From: Novosphingobium aquimarinum
Lineage (GTDB): Bacteria; Pseudomonadota; Alphaproteobacteria; Sphingomonadales; Sphingomonadaceae
NCBI RefSeq assembly: GCF_009746585.1
Contig: NZ_WRPO01000005.1
Location: 124,001-188,000 of the forward strand
Length of the DNA stretch: 64,000 bases
Direction: 5' to 3'
Below are positions 42,017 through 51,100 of this stretch, in pieces. Both the position numbers and the translations under genes were made by a program. Numbering within the stretch: position 1 is the stretch's first letter; each line of letters opens with the position of its first letter. The notes beneath the pieces were generated by a model, which did not search any database, was not told where the DNA came from, and worked only from the letters and a program-made list of their open reading frames with translations.

Positions 42017-44914
42017 ATGAGCAAGAGGTTGGGCAAAATCGGTGTACCCTGGTGCGGCGCAAGGTTGCTTGCGGGGACTGCCATCGCCTTGTCACCTCTC
42101 CCGGTGCTCGCACAGGTGGACGTTGTCGAGGAAGACGAGCAGGTCCCAGCAGCGGCGGAGGCGGAAGACGGTCAGGTCGGCGAGATCATCGTCAGCGCAT
42201 CGCGCACGACGACCGACGGCCTGCTCGCGCCGACGCCGACCCAAGTGGTCAGCGCGGATGTGATCGAGCGGCAGGCGGCAACCACGGTGATGGAGGTTCT
42301 GAACCAGAACCCGGCATTCAAGGCGACCCGCTCGCCCGGCGCGAACGCCACGAATACCTCGAGCCCCGCGCAAGCGACGGCGGATCTGCGTGCGCTGGGC
42401 GGACAGCGTACACTTGTTCTTGTTAACCAGTCGCGCGTCGTGCCTTTCGCACCGGCCAGTAACCTCGGCGTTCCGACGACGACCGACCTCAACCTGTTCC
42501 CGACTTTGATGATCGATCGGGTCGATGTCGTGACCGGCGGTGCTTCTGCACTTTATGGATCGGACGCGGTTTCGGGCGTCGTGAACATCATCATGAAGCG
42601 CAAGTACGAGGGCATCAACGCCACCGTGCAGGGCGGTATTTCCGAACAGGGCGACTACCGCACCTTGCGCGCCGGGTTCATCGGCGGAACGAGTTTTGCG
42701 GACGACCGCGCCGATCTCGTGGTCAGCGTCGATTATTCCGACAATAACGGCGTGCCGGATATCTATTCGCGTGGTTGGGGCCGTGAGGAATGGATGATCG
42801 TCAGCAATGGTCAGCGTGCGCAGAATGGGCTCGAAGCCTTTCTTCTGGCCCGCAACGTGCACAACAATCTGGGCCAAGCGGGCGTTATCACCAGCGCGAT
42901 TCCGGGCCTGCAGGGTCAGACCTTCAATCCGGACGGAACGCTGCGTCCCTTCGAAAGGGGCTCAATTTCGGGCGGTTCGACGATGATCGGTGGCGAGGGT
43001 GCCAGCATCATCAAACGCACGGATCTTATTCCTGCCGTCGAGCGCCTGACTGCCTATGGTTCGCTCTACTACGAACTGACCGACTCCGTCACCGCCTTCA
43101 TCGAGGGCGGCTGGTCGCGCTCTGTCGGCACGCTGGATGGCGTGCCCATCCGGCTGTCCTCATTCGCGATCCGCTCGGACAATGCGTTCATTCCCAGCCA
43201 GGTACAGGCGCTCCTTCCTGCAGGGACGAACAGCTTCAACATGAGCCGGATCGCCTACGACATTCCCAACAATGTCTATGAGATCATCAATGAGACGCCG
43301 CACGGCGTCATCGGGTTCGAGGCGGATCTGGGCGGCAAGTGGAAAATGGACGGCCATGCCAGCTACGGGATCAACTACTACACGGCGAACACGTTCAAGA
43401 ATCCGGTGCGAGACAACCTGAACTTTGCTCTCGATGCCGTCGACGAAGGGCGGTTCCTCAACGGCACACCCAACGGAAATATCGTTTGCCGCGCCGTCGC
43501 TCAGGGAAATCCCAATGCCGCCGGATGCGTACCGCTCAACCTTTTCGGCGAATATAATTACGATCAGGCCGCGGTGGACTACATCTGGGGCGTAGGCCAG
43601 GCCAAGGTGAAATACGACCAACTCTCTATCGCAGGCAATATCGTCGGTGAACCGTTCGCAACCTGGGCGGGGCCGGTCGTCGTCGCGTTTGGCGGCGAAT
43701 ATCGCAAGGAAACGCAGAAGCTCACCGCCGATGACGTGGCTTCCAACAATGGCTTCCTCACCGCCGGCAACGCCGTGCCCTATTCGGGCGAATTCGACGT
43801 CAAGGAAGGCTATATCGAGGCGACCGTGCCTTTGCTCGCCGATATGCCGTTCGCGCGCAACTTGGATCTCAACGGCGCCGTCCGCTATGCGGACTACAGC
43901 AGTGCCGGTGGTCTGACCGCCTGGAAACTTGGCGCCGTGTACGAGCCGATTGACGGCCTGAACCTGCGCGTCGCTCGTTCGCGCGACATTCGCGCGCCTG
44001 CCATCAACGAACTGGCCAGCCCGGGCAGCAACGTAACGAACAACGTCACGCTGGTGGTGGACGGGGTGACCAAGAACGCCGTTATTCCGCAGAATACCAG
44101 CGCGGGCAATCCAGACGCAGAGGCCGAATTCGCCGATACGCTGACGGCCGGCTTCGCCTATCGCGGCAGCGGCGGCCTGGCGGGCTTCGGCCTTTCGGTC
44201 GACTACTATAATATCAAGATCAAGAACGCGATCACGAACCTTTCGACGGTGAATATCGCCAGCTTGTGCAGCTCGGGTGAACAGTACTTCTGCAACCTTT
44301 TCTCTTATGGGCCCGATACGTCCACGGCGGATCCCAACGATCGTATTCAAACGGGTCTGGTCGCAGGCTCGCTGAACGTCGGTGCTTTCGAGCAGGAAGG
44401 CGTCGACATGACGCTGAACTACAGCAGCGGCATCGGCTTTCTGGGAGAGGGCGGCCGTTATTCGGTGAATGCGAGCGGAACCTACATCTTCCATGCCTTC
44501 GTCGATTCCGGCACGGGCGCGCCGCCGGTCGACCGGGCAGGAGAGAACGGCTGGGCGAACCTCGGCGCGATCCCACGGTTCCGAGGCAATCTTTCGCAGA
44601 CGCTCGGCAATGACGACTTTCAGGTGACCTTGCAGACGATCTTCATCTCCAAGGGCAAGCAGGACGTCACTTACAACACTTTGCCCACCAACACGATCAA
44701 CGACAACACCGTACCGGCTGTTACGTATTTTAATCTCTTCGGAAAATTCTTCGCGGGCGAGGACAAGGACTTCGAGTTCTTCTACGCGATCAACAACCTG
44801 CTCGACAAGGATCCGCCGCCGACACCCTACATCATTCTCAATGGCCCAGTGAACGGACAGTACTACGACAAGGTCGGACGTAACTTTACGATCGGCGCGC
44901 GGATGAAGTTCTGA
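42017..44914 (+). CDS. TonB-dependent receptor, tandem copy 2
   Basis: 965 residues, preceded by GGGAGGA. The signal peptide ends PVLAQVD; the TonB box region (GEIIVSASRTT), plug and barrel align closely along their whole length with tandem copy 1, including the C-terminal NGQYYDKVGRNF. The two probably import related forms of one substrate. It is followed four bases later by a lipoprotein-type amidohydrolase, so uptake and first processing could be coupled at the envelope. Confidence 0.93.
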   Translation: MSKRLGKIGVPWCGARLLAGTAIALSPLPVLAQVDVVEEDEQVPAAAEAEDGQVGEIIVSASRTTTDGLLAPTPTQVVSADVIERQAATTVMEVLNQNPAFKATRSPGANATNTSSPAQATADLRALGGQRTLVLVNQSRVVPFAPASNLGVPTTTDLNLFPTLMIDRVDVVTGGASALYGSDAVSGVVNIIMKRKYEGINATVQGGISEQGDYRTLRAGFIGGTSFADDRADLVVSVDYSDNNGVPDIYSRGWGREEWMIVSNGQRAQNGLEAFLLARNVHNNLGQAGVITSAIPGLQGQTFNPDGTLRPFERGSISGGSTMIGGEGASIIKRTDLIPAVERLTAYGSLYYELTDSVTAFIEGGWSRSVGTLDGVPIRLSSFAIRSDNAFIPSQVQALLPAGTNSFNMSRIAYDIPNNVYEIINETPHGVIGFEADLGGKWKMDGHASYGINYYTANTFKNPVRDNLNFALDAVDEGRFLNGTPNGNIVCRAVAQGNPNAAGCVPLNLFGEYNYDQAAVDYIWGVGQAKVKYDQLSIAGNIVGEPFATWAGPVVVAFGGEYRKETQKLTADDVASNNGFLTAGNAVPYSGEFDVKEGYIEATVPLLADMPFARNLDLNGAVRYADYSSAGGLTAWKLGAVYEPIDGLNLRVARSRDIRAPAINELASPGSNVTNNVTLVVDGVTKNAVIPQNTSAGNPDAEAEFADTLTAGFAYRGSGGLAGFGLSVDYYNIKIKNAITNLSTVNIASLCSSGEQYFCNLFSYGPDTSTADPNDRIQTGLVAGSLNVGAFEQEGVDMTLNYSSGIGFLGEGGRYSVNASGTYIFHAFVDSGTGAPPVDRAGENGWANLGAIPRFRGNLSQTLGNDDFQVTLQTIFISKGKQDVTYNTLPTNTINDNTVPAVTYFNLFGKFFAGEDKDFEFFYAINNLLDKDPPPTPYIILNGPVNGQYYDKVGRNFTIGARMKF
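42287..42327 (+). repeat. 41-base segment identical to 39260-39300
   Basis: Second copy of the conserved plug-coding segment, within the second tandem receptor. Confidence 0.9.
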
Positions 44915-44918
44915 TCGC

Positions 44919-45977
44919 GTGCCTGCTCGGCGACGTTCGCGGCTTTTCCCGATCCAGTCTGCGGTTCGGGGAAAGCCGGGGGCCCGCTGCATCGGGGGCG
45001 GCGCAACGCGGTTGGCCCCTATCTCGCTTGTTCTTGGCGCGGTTCTGGCCCTGGGTGGCTGCGCGACGTCATCCCGGAGCCCGGTAATGCTGTACGATAC
45101 GCACGCCCATTTCTTCAGCGACGACATTGTGACCTACCCGATCGATACCACGGGCGCGCGTGAGGGCGAGGATGTGCTGCGCCGCCGCATCATGGACAGG
45201 CCGTCGACCCCGGACGTGGTCTTGGCCAGCTGGGCAGTGAACGGCGTGGCCGGAGGTGCGGGCGTTCAGTACAACAGCGCCTACAAAACCGATAACCGGT
45301 ATCTTCTCGATGTCAGCGACGCGGCGCCGGACCGGATCAGCGCGGTCGTCATTCTCGATCCGCAGGATAGCGCGACGCCGCAAGTGCTGGCCGACATGGC
45401 GAGCGAGCATGGTATTCGCGGCGTACGGATGACGGGATTTCCCGATGAGGCAGGCCGGTATCCTTACTTTGAGAGCGAAGCCGCGCTGGCTACGTGGTCC
45501 GCGGCAGAGCGGCTCGGTATCGCCGTCGTCTTGATGTACTTGCCGGGTCGCAAACCGAGCGCGGTCGCGCTGGGGCGTATCGGCGAGTTGGCGGATCGAT
45601 TTCCCCGCCTTGCCATCGTGCTCGACCATTGCGGCTGGCCGGCTGCGCAAGGGGCTCCAGACTACGGCATGGGCGATGCCCATCGCGCCCTGGCCGCGCG
45701 TGCCAACATCTATTTCAAGCTCACCACGATCAACCTCAACCAGCTCGAAAATGCGGGTGTGCCGGCCCCCGCTTTCGTGAAGCGCCTGGTCGAACTCTAC
45801 GGTGCGGACCGGATCATGTGGGGATCGGATTTCGGCAACACCGAAGGAACGTTCGAAAGCATGGTCGAGCGCGCCAAGGCTGCGACGGCCGAATTGACTG
45901 AAGCGCAGCGCCGCGCTGTGCTGCACGACACTGGAGCGCGGTTGTTCGCCCGCCGCGGACCTGCCGAGGGTCGCTAG
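44919..45977 (+). CDS. Amidohydrolase (family 2) with lipoprotein signal
   Basis: 352 residues from the GTG at 44919. Residues ~32-52 (LAPISLVLGAVLALGGC) form a textbook lipoprotein signal with the lipobox Cys at 48, followed by a metal-dependent hydrolase: YDTHAHFF, VLDHCGWP and MWGSDFGN carry the His/Asp ligands. An internal ATG at 45087 has GGAG seven bases upstream and would give a 296-residue cytoplasmic enzyme like the paralogue starting at 63848. Family members hydrolyse lactones or decarboxylate aromatic and muconate-type acids. It follows the receptor by four bases. Confidence 0.88.
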   Translation: MPARRRSRLFPIQSAVRGKPGARCIGGGATRLAPISLVLGAVLALGGCATSSRSPVMLYDTHAHFFSDDIVTYPIDTTGAREGEDVLRRRIMDRPSTPDVVLASWAVNGVAGGAGVQYNSAYKTDNRYLLDVSDAAPDRISAVVILDPQDSATPQVLADMASEHGIRGVRMTGFPDEAGRYPYFESEAALATWSAAERLGIAVVLMYLPGRKPSAVALGRIGELADRFPRLAIVLDHCGWPAAQGAPDYGMGDAHRALAARANIYFKLTTINLNQLENAGVPAPAFVKRLVELYGADRIMWGSDFGNTEGTFESMVERAKAATAELTEAQRRAVLHDTGARLFARRGPAEGR

Positions 45978-46423
45978 GAGCTGAAATTCAGCTGCGCGCC
46001 GCCCTTGTAGAGGTTTTCCAGCAAGCGCTCGGTGCAGAGCCAGCGCATCTCTTCCTCGTCCCAACGAAACCTCTCGGTCGCGCGGCTGATCCGCGTGGGT
46101 GCACTGCTTTCTCGCGGGGCCGCGCCATCTTCTGCCCATAGCAGCATGTACCAATTCGCCGTCGCCGTGCCGTCATCGCCGAATTCCGCGCGAAAATTCG
46201 AAAAGGCATGGACGGCGACGCGCTCGCCGCGATCCTCGCGCCAGGAATAGAAGCCCTCGATCGCTTCGCGGCCTTCCAGGTTCAGCTTGCCGGAACGGTA
46301 GACGCCTTCGGGTGCGTAATATTCGCCCGCGCGGCGCCCCCAATTGGTATCGACGTCGTGCCAGAAATCGGCGAGGCCCATTTCCAGCTCGGCCGTGGCG
46401 ATGGCCCGTTCGCGGCGATTCAT
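45974..46423 (-). CDS. SnoaL-like/NTF2-fold protein
   Basis: 149 residues from the ATG at 46423 with AGGAGGG upstream. The pattern of an N-terminal helix (AIATAELEMGLADFWHDVD), a YYAPEGVYRSG segment and a four-stranded sheet (HAFSNFRAEFGDDGTATANWYMLLW) fits the SnoaL/NTF2-like group of small hydrolases, isomerases and dehydratases. It overlaps the preceding amidohydrolase gene of the same operon by 4 bases. Confidence 0.78.
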   Translation of the reverse strand: MNRRERAIATAELEMGLADFWHDVDTNWGRRAGEYYAPEGVYRSGKLNLEGREAIEGFYSWREDRGERVAVHAFSNFRAEFGDDGTATANWYMLLWAEDGAAPRESSAPTRISRATERFRWDEEEMRWLCTERLLENLYKGGAQLNFSS

Positions 46424-47250
46424 GCGGATTTCCCTCCTTCGAAAAACAGTTTCATCGCCGTTAGGTCGATCGCCGAGCGGGTTTCGGCATTGGGGACGAG
46501 GCGACGATAAAGCGCGATGGCCGAGCCGTAGTCGACGGCGGCTTCGTGATTGATGAAGGGCGCGTCGCTGCCCCAGAGCAGCCGCTCCGCACCCAGTTCC
46601 GCAACCAGCCGATCGGTGACCTGCTGCGCCACCTGTTCCTCCAGCCGGAAACCCGCAGACAGCTTCACCCAGCAATTGCCGCCTTGCCCCGCCGTCAGCA
46701 TCGCATCGAGGCCTTTGGCGATTTCGGCAGGCGTGCCTGTAGGAACGCCGAAGTGATCGACGACGACCCGCACACCGCTGCCAGCCAGTGCGGGCAACAG
46801 GTCCTGCAATCGGGCGACGGCGGCAAGCAGTTCGACATGCAGTCCGCAGTCAGCCAAGGCGCGCAAATGACTACGCCAGGGATCGCTGGCGAGGTCCGGA
46901 AAGCTGTCGCGGCGACGCCAGACGAGCCGGACGCCGACCACACCGCCTTCCGCCATGGTGCGAAGCCGGGCCTTCTCGATCGAGGGGTCGGTTAGGACCG
47001 TGCCGCGCAAGTTGGCATGCCGAGCCAGGACACCAAGGGTATAGGCGTTGTCATCGTCGAACAGGCTGGCGGCGGCGATCACGCCGTGGCTGACGCCATG
47101 ACTCGCCATGTCGGCCAGCCAAGCCTCGACGGGATAAGCGTAGTCGGGTCGGGAATGCGCCGCATCGGCGAACGGCATGCCGGCGTCGAACACGTGGGCG
47201 TGGGTATCCACGCGCGGACCATCGCGCAATGCCGGCTTCGCATCAGCCAT
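46420..47250 (-). CDS. Amidohydrolase (family 2)
   Basis: 276 residues from the ATG that overlaps the MFS stop. Metal-binding and catalytic positions of the family are seen: VDTHAHVF (His17, His19), VVVDHFG and LLWGSDAPF (Asp). The sequence SHGVSHGVIAAASLFDDDN near the N-terminus resembles 2-pyrone-4,6-dicarboxylate lactonase-like proteins, so a lactonase role is possible. It is sandwiched between an AAHS transporter and a SnoaL-like protein and should act on the imported compound. Confidence 0.87.
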   Translation of the reverse strand: MADAKPALRDGPRVDTHAHVFDAGMPFADAAHSRPDYAYPVEAWLADMASHGVSHGVIAAASLFDDDNAYTLGVLARHANLRGTVLTDPSIEKARLRTMAEGGVVGVRLVWRRRDSFPDLASDPWRSHLRALADCGLHVELLAAVARLQDLLPALAGSGVRVVVDHFGVPTGTPAEIAKGLDAMLTAGQGGNCWVKLSAGFRLEEQVAQQVTDRLVAELGAERLLWGSDAPFINHEAAVDYGSAIALYRRLVPNAETRSAIDLTAMKLFFEGGKSA

Positions 47251-48601
47251 GCCTGAGATTGGCCCTCGTGATCTTTGGCGCATTGGGCAACGACATCAGG
47301 AGAAATGAGAACAGCGCGCCCGAAGCGAGCGGCACGGCGAGCAGGGCAAAAATCCCGACAGGCCCATAGTTGCCGTCCAGCACGACGTTGCCGAACAGAG
47401 GCGCAAAGATCGAGGCGATGCGACCCGCGCCGTAAGCCCAGCCGACGCCGGTCGCGCGGTGGCTTGGCGGGTAGAGCGCCGCCGCCATGGCTGCGATCCC
47501 CGCCTGGCCGCCGTGTTGGAAGATCGCCATGATCGCGACGGCGACATACATGCCGATGCCCGGCGCTAGCACCCCGATCATCGAAGCGCCGACGGCCGCG
47601 ATCGCGAACGTCCCGGTCATTACCGTACGAAACCCGAACCGGTCGATAAAGGCGCCGATGGTCAGCATGCCGATGAATCCCGCGATCGTGTTGGTGGCGT
47701 TGATCGCCGCCACGGCCTGCCAATCGAGCCCGATCACGTCCTTGAAAATCGTCGTTTTCCAGACCCCCGCCGTGATGAACACGAAACTGGAAATGGCCAC
47801 CGCCCACATCAGAAGCGTTTTGAGCGTTTTGCCTTTGCCGAAGATATCGGAAACGATGCCACGCTGCTTGCTCGTGACATCGCGCGGCTCGGCATAGACC
47901 GAGACGGGGGGCGCGCCCATCGGCACCATGCGTTGCGCAAGCGTATCGATCGCCGGATCATCGGGATTGCGCGCGGCCAGCGAACGCAGCGACTCCGGCA
48001 GGAAGAACCAGATCAGAGGCAGCATCAGCGTCGGAAGGATCACCGCCACCCAGAACCCGCCGCGCCAGCCGAACGGTTCGAGGATGAACCCCTGCATCAG
48101 CGCCCCCATCAAGGCGCCGATCATCGTGCCCGATACGGTGATGGTGCTCATCGTCGCGCGCAGGCGTGTCGGCGCGGTTTCGGAAACGATGGTCACGAGG
48201 ATCGGGATCATGGCCGTTCCGCACAGGCCAGCCAGGAACCGCATCGCGGTAAAGGGAACGAGCGAGGTGGTTTGGATGATGGCAAAGGCGCTGAGCGCCA
48301 TTCCGGCATAGCACGCCAGAAGAACCCTGGGGCGCGAAAACTTGTCGGCCAGGGGCGGGATCACGAATGCGCCGAGCAGCATTCCGACTTGCTGCGCGAT
48401 CATCGCCGAAGTGATGTCCGTGCGCGCGACCCCGAAATCATCTGCAAGATCGGGAAGCACCCAGCCGACGATGTAGAGCTCATATCCATCGATCGCGGCA
48501 AGGAACGTGCAGAGCACCAGGACAGTCAGGTGAAAGCGATTGAACCGCAGATTGTCGAGAAAGGTGTCGACGTTGACCCGGTTCGCATCCTGTGCGGTCA
48601 T
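47243..48601 (-). CDS. MFS transporter, aromatic acid:H+ symporter type
   Basis: 452 residues from the ATG at 48601 with AGGAGAGG upstream. Twelve membrane helices; the first contains AAIDGYELYIVGWVLP, the position of the conserved acidic residue of AAHS transporters, and the loop after helix 2 has PPLADKFSRPRVLL. It should import an organic, probably aromatic, acid with protons. First gene of the operon with the amidohydrolase and SnoaL-like genes. Confidence 0.9.
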   Translation of the reverse strand: MTAQDANRVNVDTFLDNLRFNRFHLTVLVLCTFLAAIDGYELYIVGWVLPDLADDFGVARTDITSAMIAQQVGMLLGAFVIPPLADKFSRPRVLLACYAGMALSAFAIIQTTSLVPFTAMRFLAGLCGTAMIPILVTIVSETAPTRLRATMSTITVSGTMIGALMGALMQGFILEPFGWRGGFWVAVILPTLMLPLIWFFLPESLRSLAARNPDDPAIDTLAQRMVPMGAPPVSVYAEPRDVTSKQRGIVSDIFGKGKTLKTLLMWAVAISSFVFITAGVWKTTIFKDVIGLDWQAVAAINATNTIAGFIGMLTIGAFIDRFGFRTVMTGTFAIAAVGASMIGVLAPGIGMYVAVAIMAIFQHGGQAGIAAMAAALYPPSHRATGVGWAYGAGRIASIFAPLFGNVVLDGNYGPVGIFALLAVPLASGALFSFLLMSLPNAPKITRANLRHG

Positions 48602-48682
48602 CCCAATCCTCTCCTGCCCGCTGTCGAAGCCCGGAGTAGGCGAGTGAACAGCTCTAGTTTCGATCACCTTTAACAGACGGCA

Positions 48683-48702
48683 TTATACATTTGCAAACGA
48701 AT
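48683..48702. promoter_or_regulatory. Shared cluster motif, site B
   Basis: TTATACATTTGCAAACGAAT lies between the divergent MFS and NHL-propeller genes. It is taken as the reference copy: sites A (37776) and E (41946) match it at 15 and 16 of 20 positions, and site C (62419) has both ends identical. Confidence 0.6.
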
Positions 48703-48735
48703 ATCGGATTTGGCATAGCCGGCGCGGCGGATGGG

Positions 48736-49788
48736 ATGACGATCCGGAATGACGCGAAAAAACAGGAGAGCAAGCTGGGGGCTGTCGTGCAATTGCCGTC
48801 TTTCGATCCCGACCTGCACTGGGAACAGACACCTGCCGGGTTTGAGCACAAGGATGTGGCCGCCGTCGCCGTGGACTCGGACGACCGCGTCTATCTTTTC
48901 ACGCGCCACCCGAATCTCGTGATGATTTATCACCCGGACGGGCGGTTTATCCGGTCGTGGGGCGAAGGCATTTTTACCATGGCCCATGGCTTGACTGTCG
49001 GGCCGGACGGCCGCGTCTATTGCGTCGATAACATGGACCACTCGATCCGAGTTTTTACGGCGGAGGGCGACCCGATCATGACTCTCGGCGTGCCCGGGCA
49101 GCCTTCGGACACGGGTTACGAGCGCAAGGACCAAATCGAGATCCACGCTTGCGAATGTATCGGCTACCCGGGCGGGCCTTTCAACGGCTGCACGAATGTC
49201 GCGGTCGCGCCGAATGGGGATCTTTATGTTGCGGACGGCTATCGCAATTGCCGCGTCCACCATTTCTCCGCCGACGGAGATTTGATCCGCTCATGGGGTG
49301 AGATTGGCACAGGGCCCGGCGAGTTCCATTTGCCGCACGGGATTGCGTGCGACGCCAGCGGCCGGGTGCTCGTCTGCGACCGCGAGAACGATCGTATCCA
49401 AGTCTTTTCGCCCGAGGGCGCTTTCCTTGAATGCTGGACCGACGTGCAGCGCCCGTGCGACCTGGCCATCGATGCCGACGGCATGATCTACGTGGCCGAA
49501 CTCTGGCGGCCGAAGGGCAAGAAGAGTTTCGTGCATGGAGAGATGATGCAGGATCGGGCCGGGCGCGTGACAGTGCTCGATGCCGATGGTCGTTTAATGG
49601 ACCGCTGGGGCGGATCGTCGGAGAACAGGCATTGCGAGGGACAATTCATCGCGCCCCATGGCATTGCAGTCGACAGCCACGGCGACGTCTATGTCGCCGA
49701 GGTGACCTACAGCTTCGCGCTTCGTCCGGGCTGGATCGATGAGCGCCACGCCAGCCATCAATTGCAGAAATTCACGCGCCGCCACTGA
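48736..49788 (+). CDS. NHL-repeat beta-propeller protein
   Basis: 350 residues from the ATG at 48736; a TTG at 48691 lies inside the shared motif and is unlikely. Six NHL-type blades are visible (for example DVAAVAVDSDDRVYLFTRHP, FHLPHGIACDASGRVLVCDRENDRIQVF in parts, APHGIAVDSHGDVYVAEV). Similar propellers occur in peptidyl-hydroxyglycine lyases and lactonases, with His/Asp metal sites on the central channel. There is no signal peptide. It precedes a MetE-like gene in the same direction, suggesting an enzyme or scaffold in the pathway. Confidence 0.82.
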   Translation: MTIRNDAKKQESKLGAVVQLPSFDPDLHWEQTPAGFEHKDVAAVAVDSDDRVYLFTRHPNLVMIYHPDGRFIRSWGEGIFTMAHGLTVGPDGRVYCVDNMDHSIRVFTAEGDPIMTLGVPGQPSDTGYERKDQIEIHACECIGYPGGPFNGCTNVAVAPNGDLYVADGYRNCRVHHFSADGDLIRSWGEIGTGPGEFHLPHGIACDASGRVLVCDRENDRIQVFSPEGAFLECWTDVQRPCDLAIDADGMIYVAELWRPKGKKSFVHGEMMQDRAGRVTVLDADGRLMDRWGGSSENRHCEGQFIAPHGIAVDSHGDVYVAEVTYSFALRPGWIDERHASHQLQKFTRRH

Positions 49789-49824
49789 GCAGCGTGATAT
49801 TCCAAGGGAAAAAGAGGACATCGT

Positions 49825-51036
49825 ATGCGCCGCTCGACCGACCACATTCTGACCACGCACGGCGGCAATCTGCCGCGCCCGGCCGATCTCGACGAACTTC
49901 TGGTCGATGCCGATAGCAATGGCGCGGCGATCGAGGAACGCCTTCCGAAGGCGGTGAACGAAGTGGTCGAGAAACAGATCGAGTGCGGCCTCGATGTCAT
50001 CAACGACGGCGAGTACGTCAAGGCCGCCAACATGGGCAGCTACACCGGGTATATCGATGCGCGCGTCAAAGGGTGGGAGATGCGGGCCAAGCAGCCCGGC
50101 GTCGCCCCCAAGCGCGCGGGGCCGGGTGAGCGCGACAAGCGCGATTTTCCCGGATTCTTTGAATCGGGTCTCTGGTTCGCCGGGGCCGGCGGGCCGGTGC
50201 GCCCCGGTTTTATGACGCCGGGCAAAGTGCCTCAACCGCGACCGAACGAAAAGGTCTGCACCGCGAAGCTGGAATATGTCGGGCAGGATGCGATCGCGGC
50301 CGATATCGCCGCGCTCAAGAAGGGTCTCGAAGGGCGTGAAGGCGTCGACGGCTTCATTGCCGCGCTGGGGCCGCTCAGTGCCGGCGCCGGTGCGCGCAAT
50401 GAATTCTACGACAGCGAGGAGGACTATATGTTCGCGGTCGCAGAAGCGATGCGCGAGGAATACAAGGCGATCACTGACGCCGGGCTGGTGGTGCAGCTGG
50501 ACGAGCCCGAGTTCGCCACGACGTGGATGTTCTATCCCGACTGGTCGGTCGAAGACTATCGTCGTTACCTCGAGTTTGCGGTAGAGGTGATCAACCACGC
50601 CATCGCGGGGCTGCCGTCCGAACTGGTGCGGTTTCACATGTGCTGGGGCTCGGGCCATCGTCCGCACACCAACGACATCGAATTCCGTCACATCGTCGAT
50701 CTGCTCTTCAAGATCGACGCGCAATGCTACACCTTCGAGGCAAGCAACGTGCGGCACGCGCACGAGTACCACGTGTTCGAAGAGCACAAGCTGCCCGATG
50801 GCAAGATCATCGCGCCGGGCGTCGTGGGGCACCACACGGACCTGGTCGAGCACCCCGAACTCGTGGCCGAGCGCCTGATGAACTTCGGGCGTATCGTCGG
50901 CATGGAGAATCTCCAGGGCGCCACCGATTGCGGCATCGGCTCCCGAGTGGGTCATCCCGAGATCGTCTGGGCCAAACTGTCGGCCCTTGCCGATGGTGCG
51001 GCGATCGCGAGCGAGAGGCTCAAAGCCGGCCGCTAA
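49825..51036 (+). CDS. MetE-like zinc methyltransferase homologue 1
   Basis: 403 residues, about the length of the C-terminal barrel of cobalamin-independent methionine synthase. Zinc ligands are kept: His271 and Cys273 in RFHMCWG, Glu305 in TFEASN and Cys369 in ATDCGIG. The N-terminus (RRSTDHILTTHGGNLPRP) resembles the archaeal/short MetE and epoxyalkane:CoM transferase group. Such enzymes activate a thiol on zinc to attack an alkyl donor. There is no folate-binding N-terminal half, so the substrate is likely a pathway compound. A close paralogue lies at 54346. Confidence 0.85.
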   Translation: MRRSTDHILTTHGGNLPRPADLDELLVDADSNGAAIEERLPKAVNEVVEKQIECGLDVINDGEYVKAANMGSYTGYIDARVKGWEMRAKQPGVAPKRAGPGERDKRDFPGFFESGLWFAGAGGPVRPGFMTPGKVPQPRPNEKVCTAKLEYVGQDAIAADIAALKKGLEGREGVDGFIAALGPLSAGAGARNEFYDSEEDYMFAVAEAMREEYKAITDAGLVVQLDEPEFATTWMFYPDWSVEDYRRYLEFAVEVINHAIAGLPSELVRFHMCWGSGHRPHTNDIEFRHIVDLLFKIDAQCYTFEASNVRHAHEYHVFEEHKLPDGKIIAPGVVGHHTDLVEHPELVAERLMNFGRIVGMENLQGATDCGIGSRVGHPEIVWAKLSALADGAAIASERLKAGR

Positions 51037-51049
51037 GCTCTGCTTAGCG
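51031..51049 (+). other. Hairpin overlapping a stop codon
   Basis: CGCTAAGC-TCT-GCTTAGCG is a perfect 8-bp stem with a 3-base loop that includes the stop codon of the MetE-like gene. No T-run follows. It could protect the mRNA end or limit read-through into the MarR gene. Confidence 0.5.
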
Positions 51050-51100
51050 CGAGCGCTGCGACTGCTGGACTTGGGGCGCGTGATCCTACAGTAAGCGCCC

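Noticed and set aside
43160..45127. A 655-residue open frame antisense to the second tandem receptor
   Set aside because: The plus-strand receptor is unmistakable and the antisense product is Arg/Val-rich without a recognisable domain.
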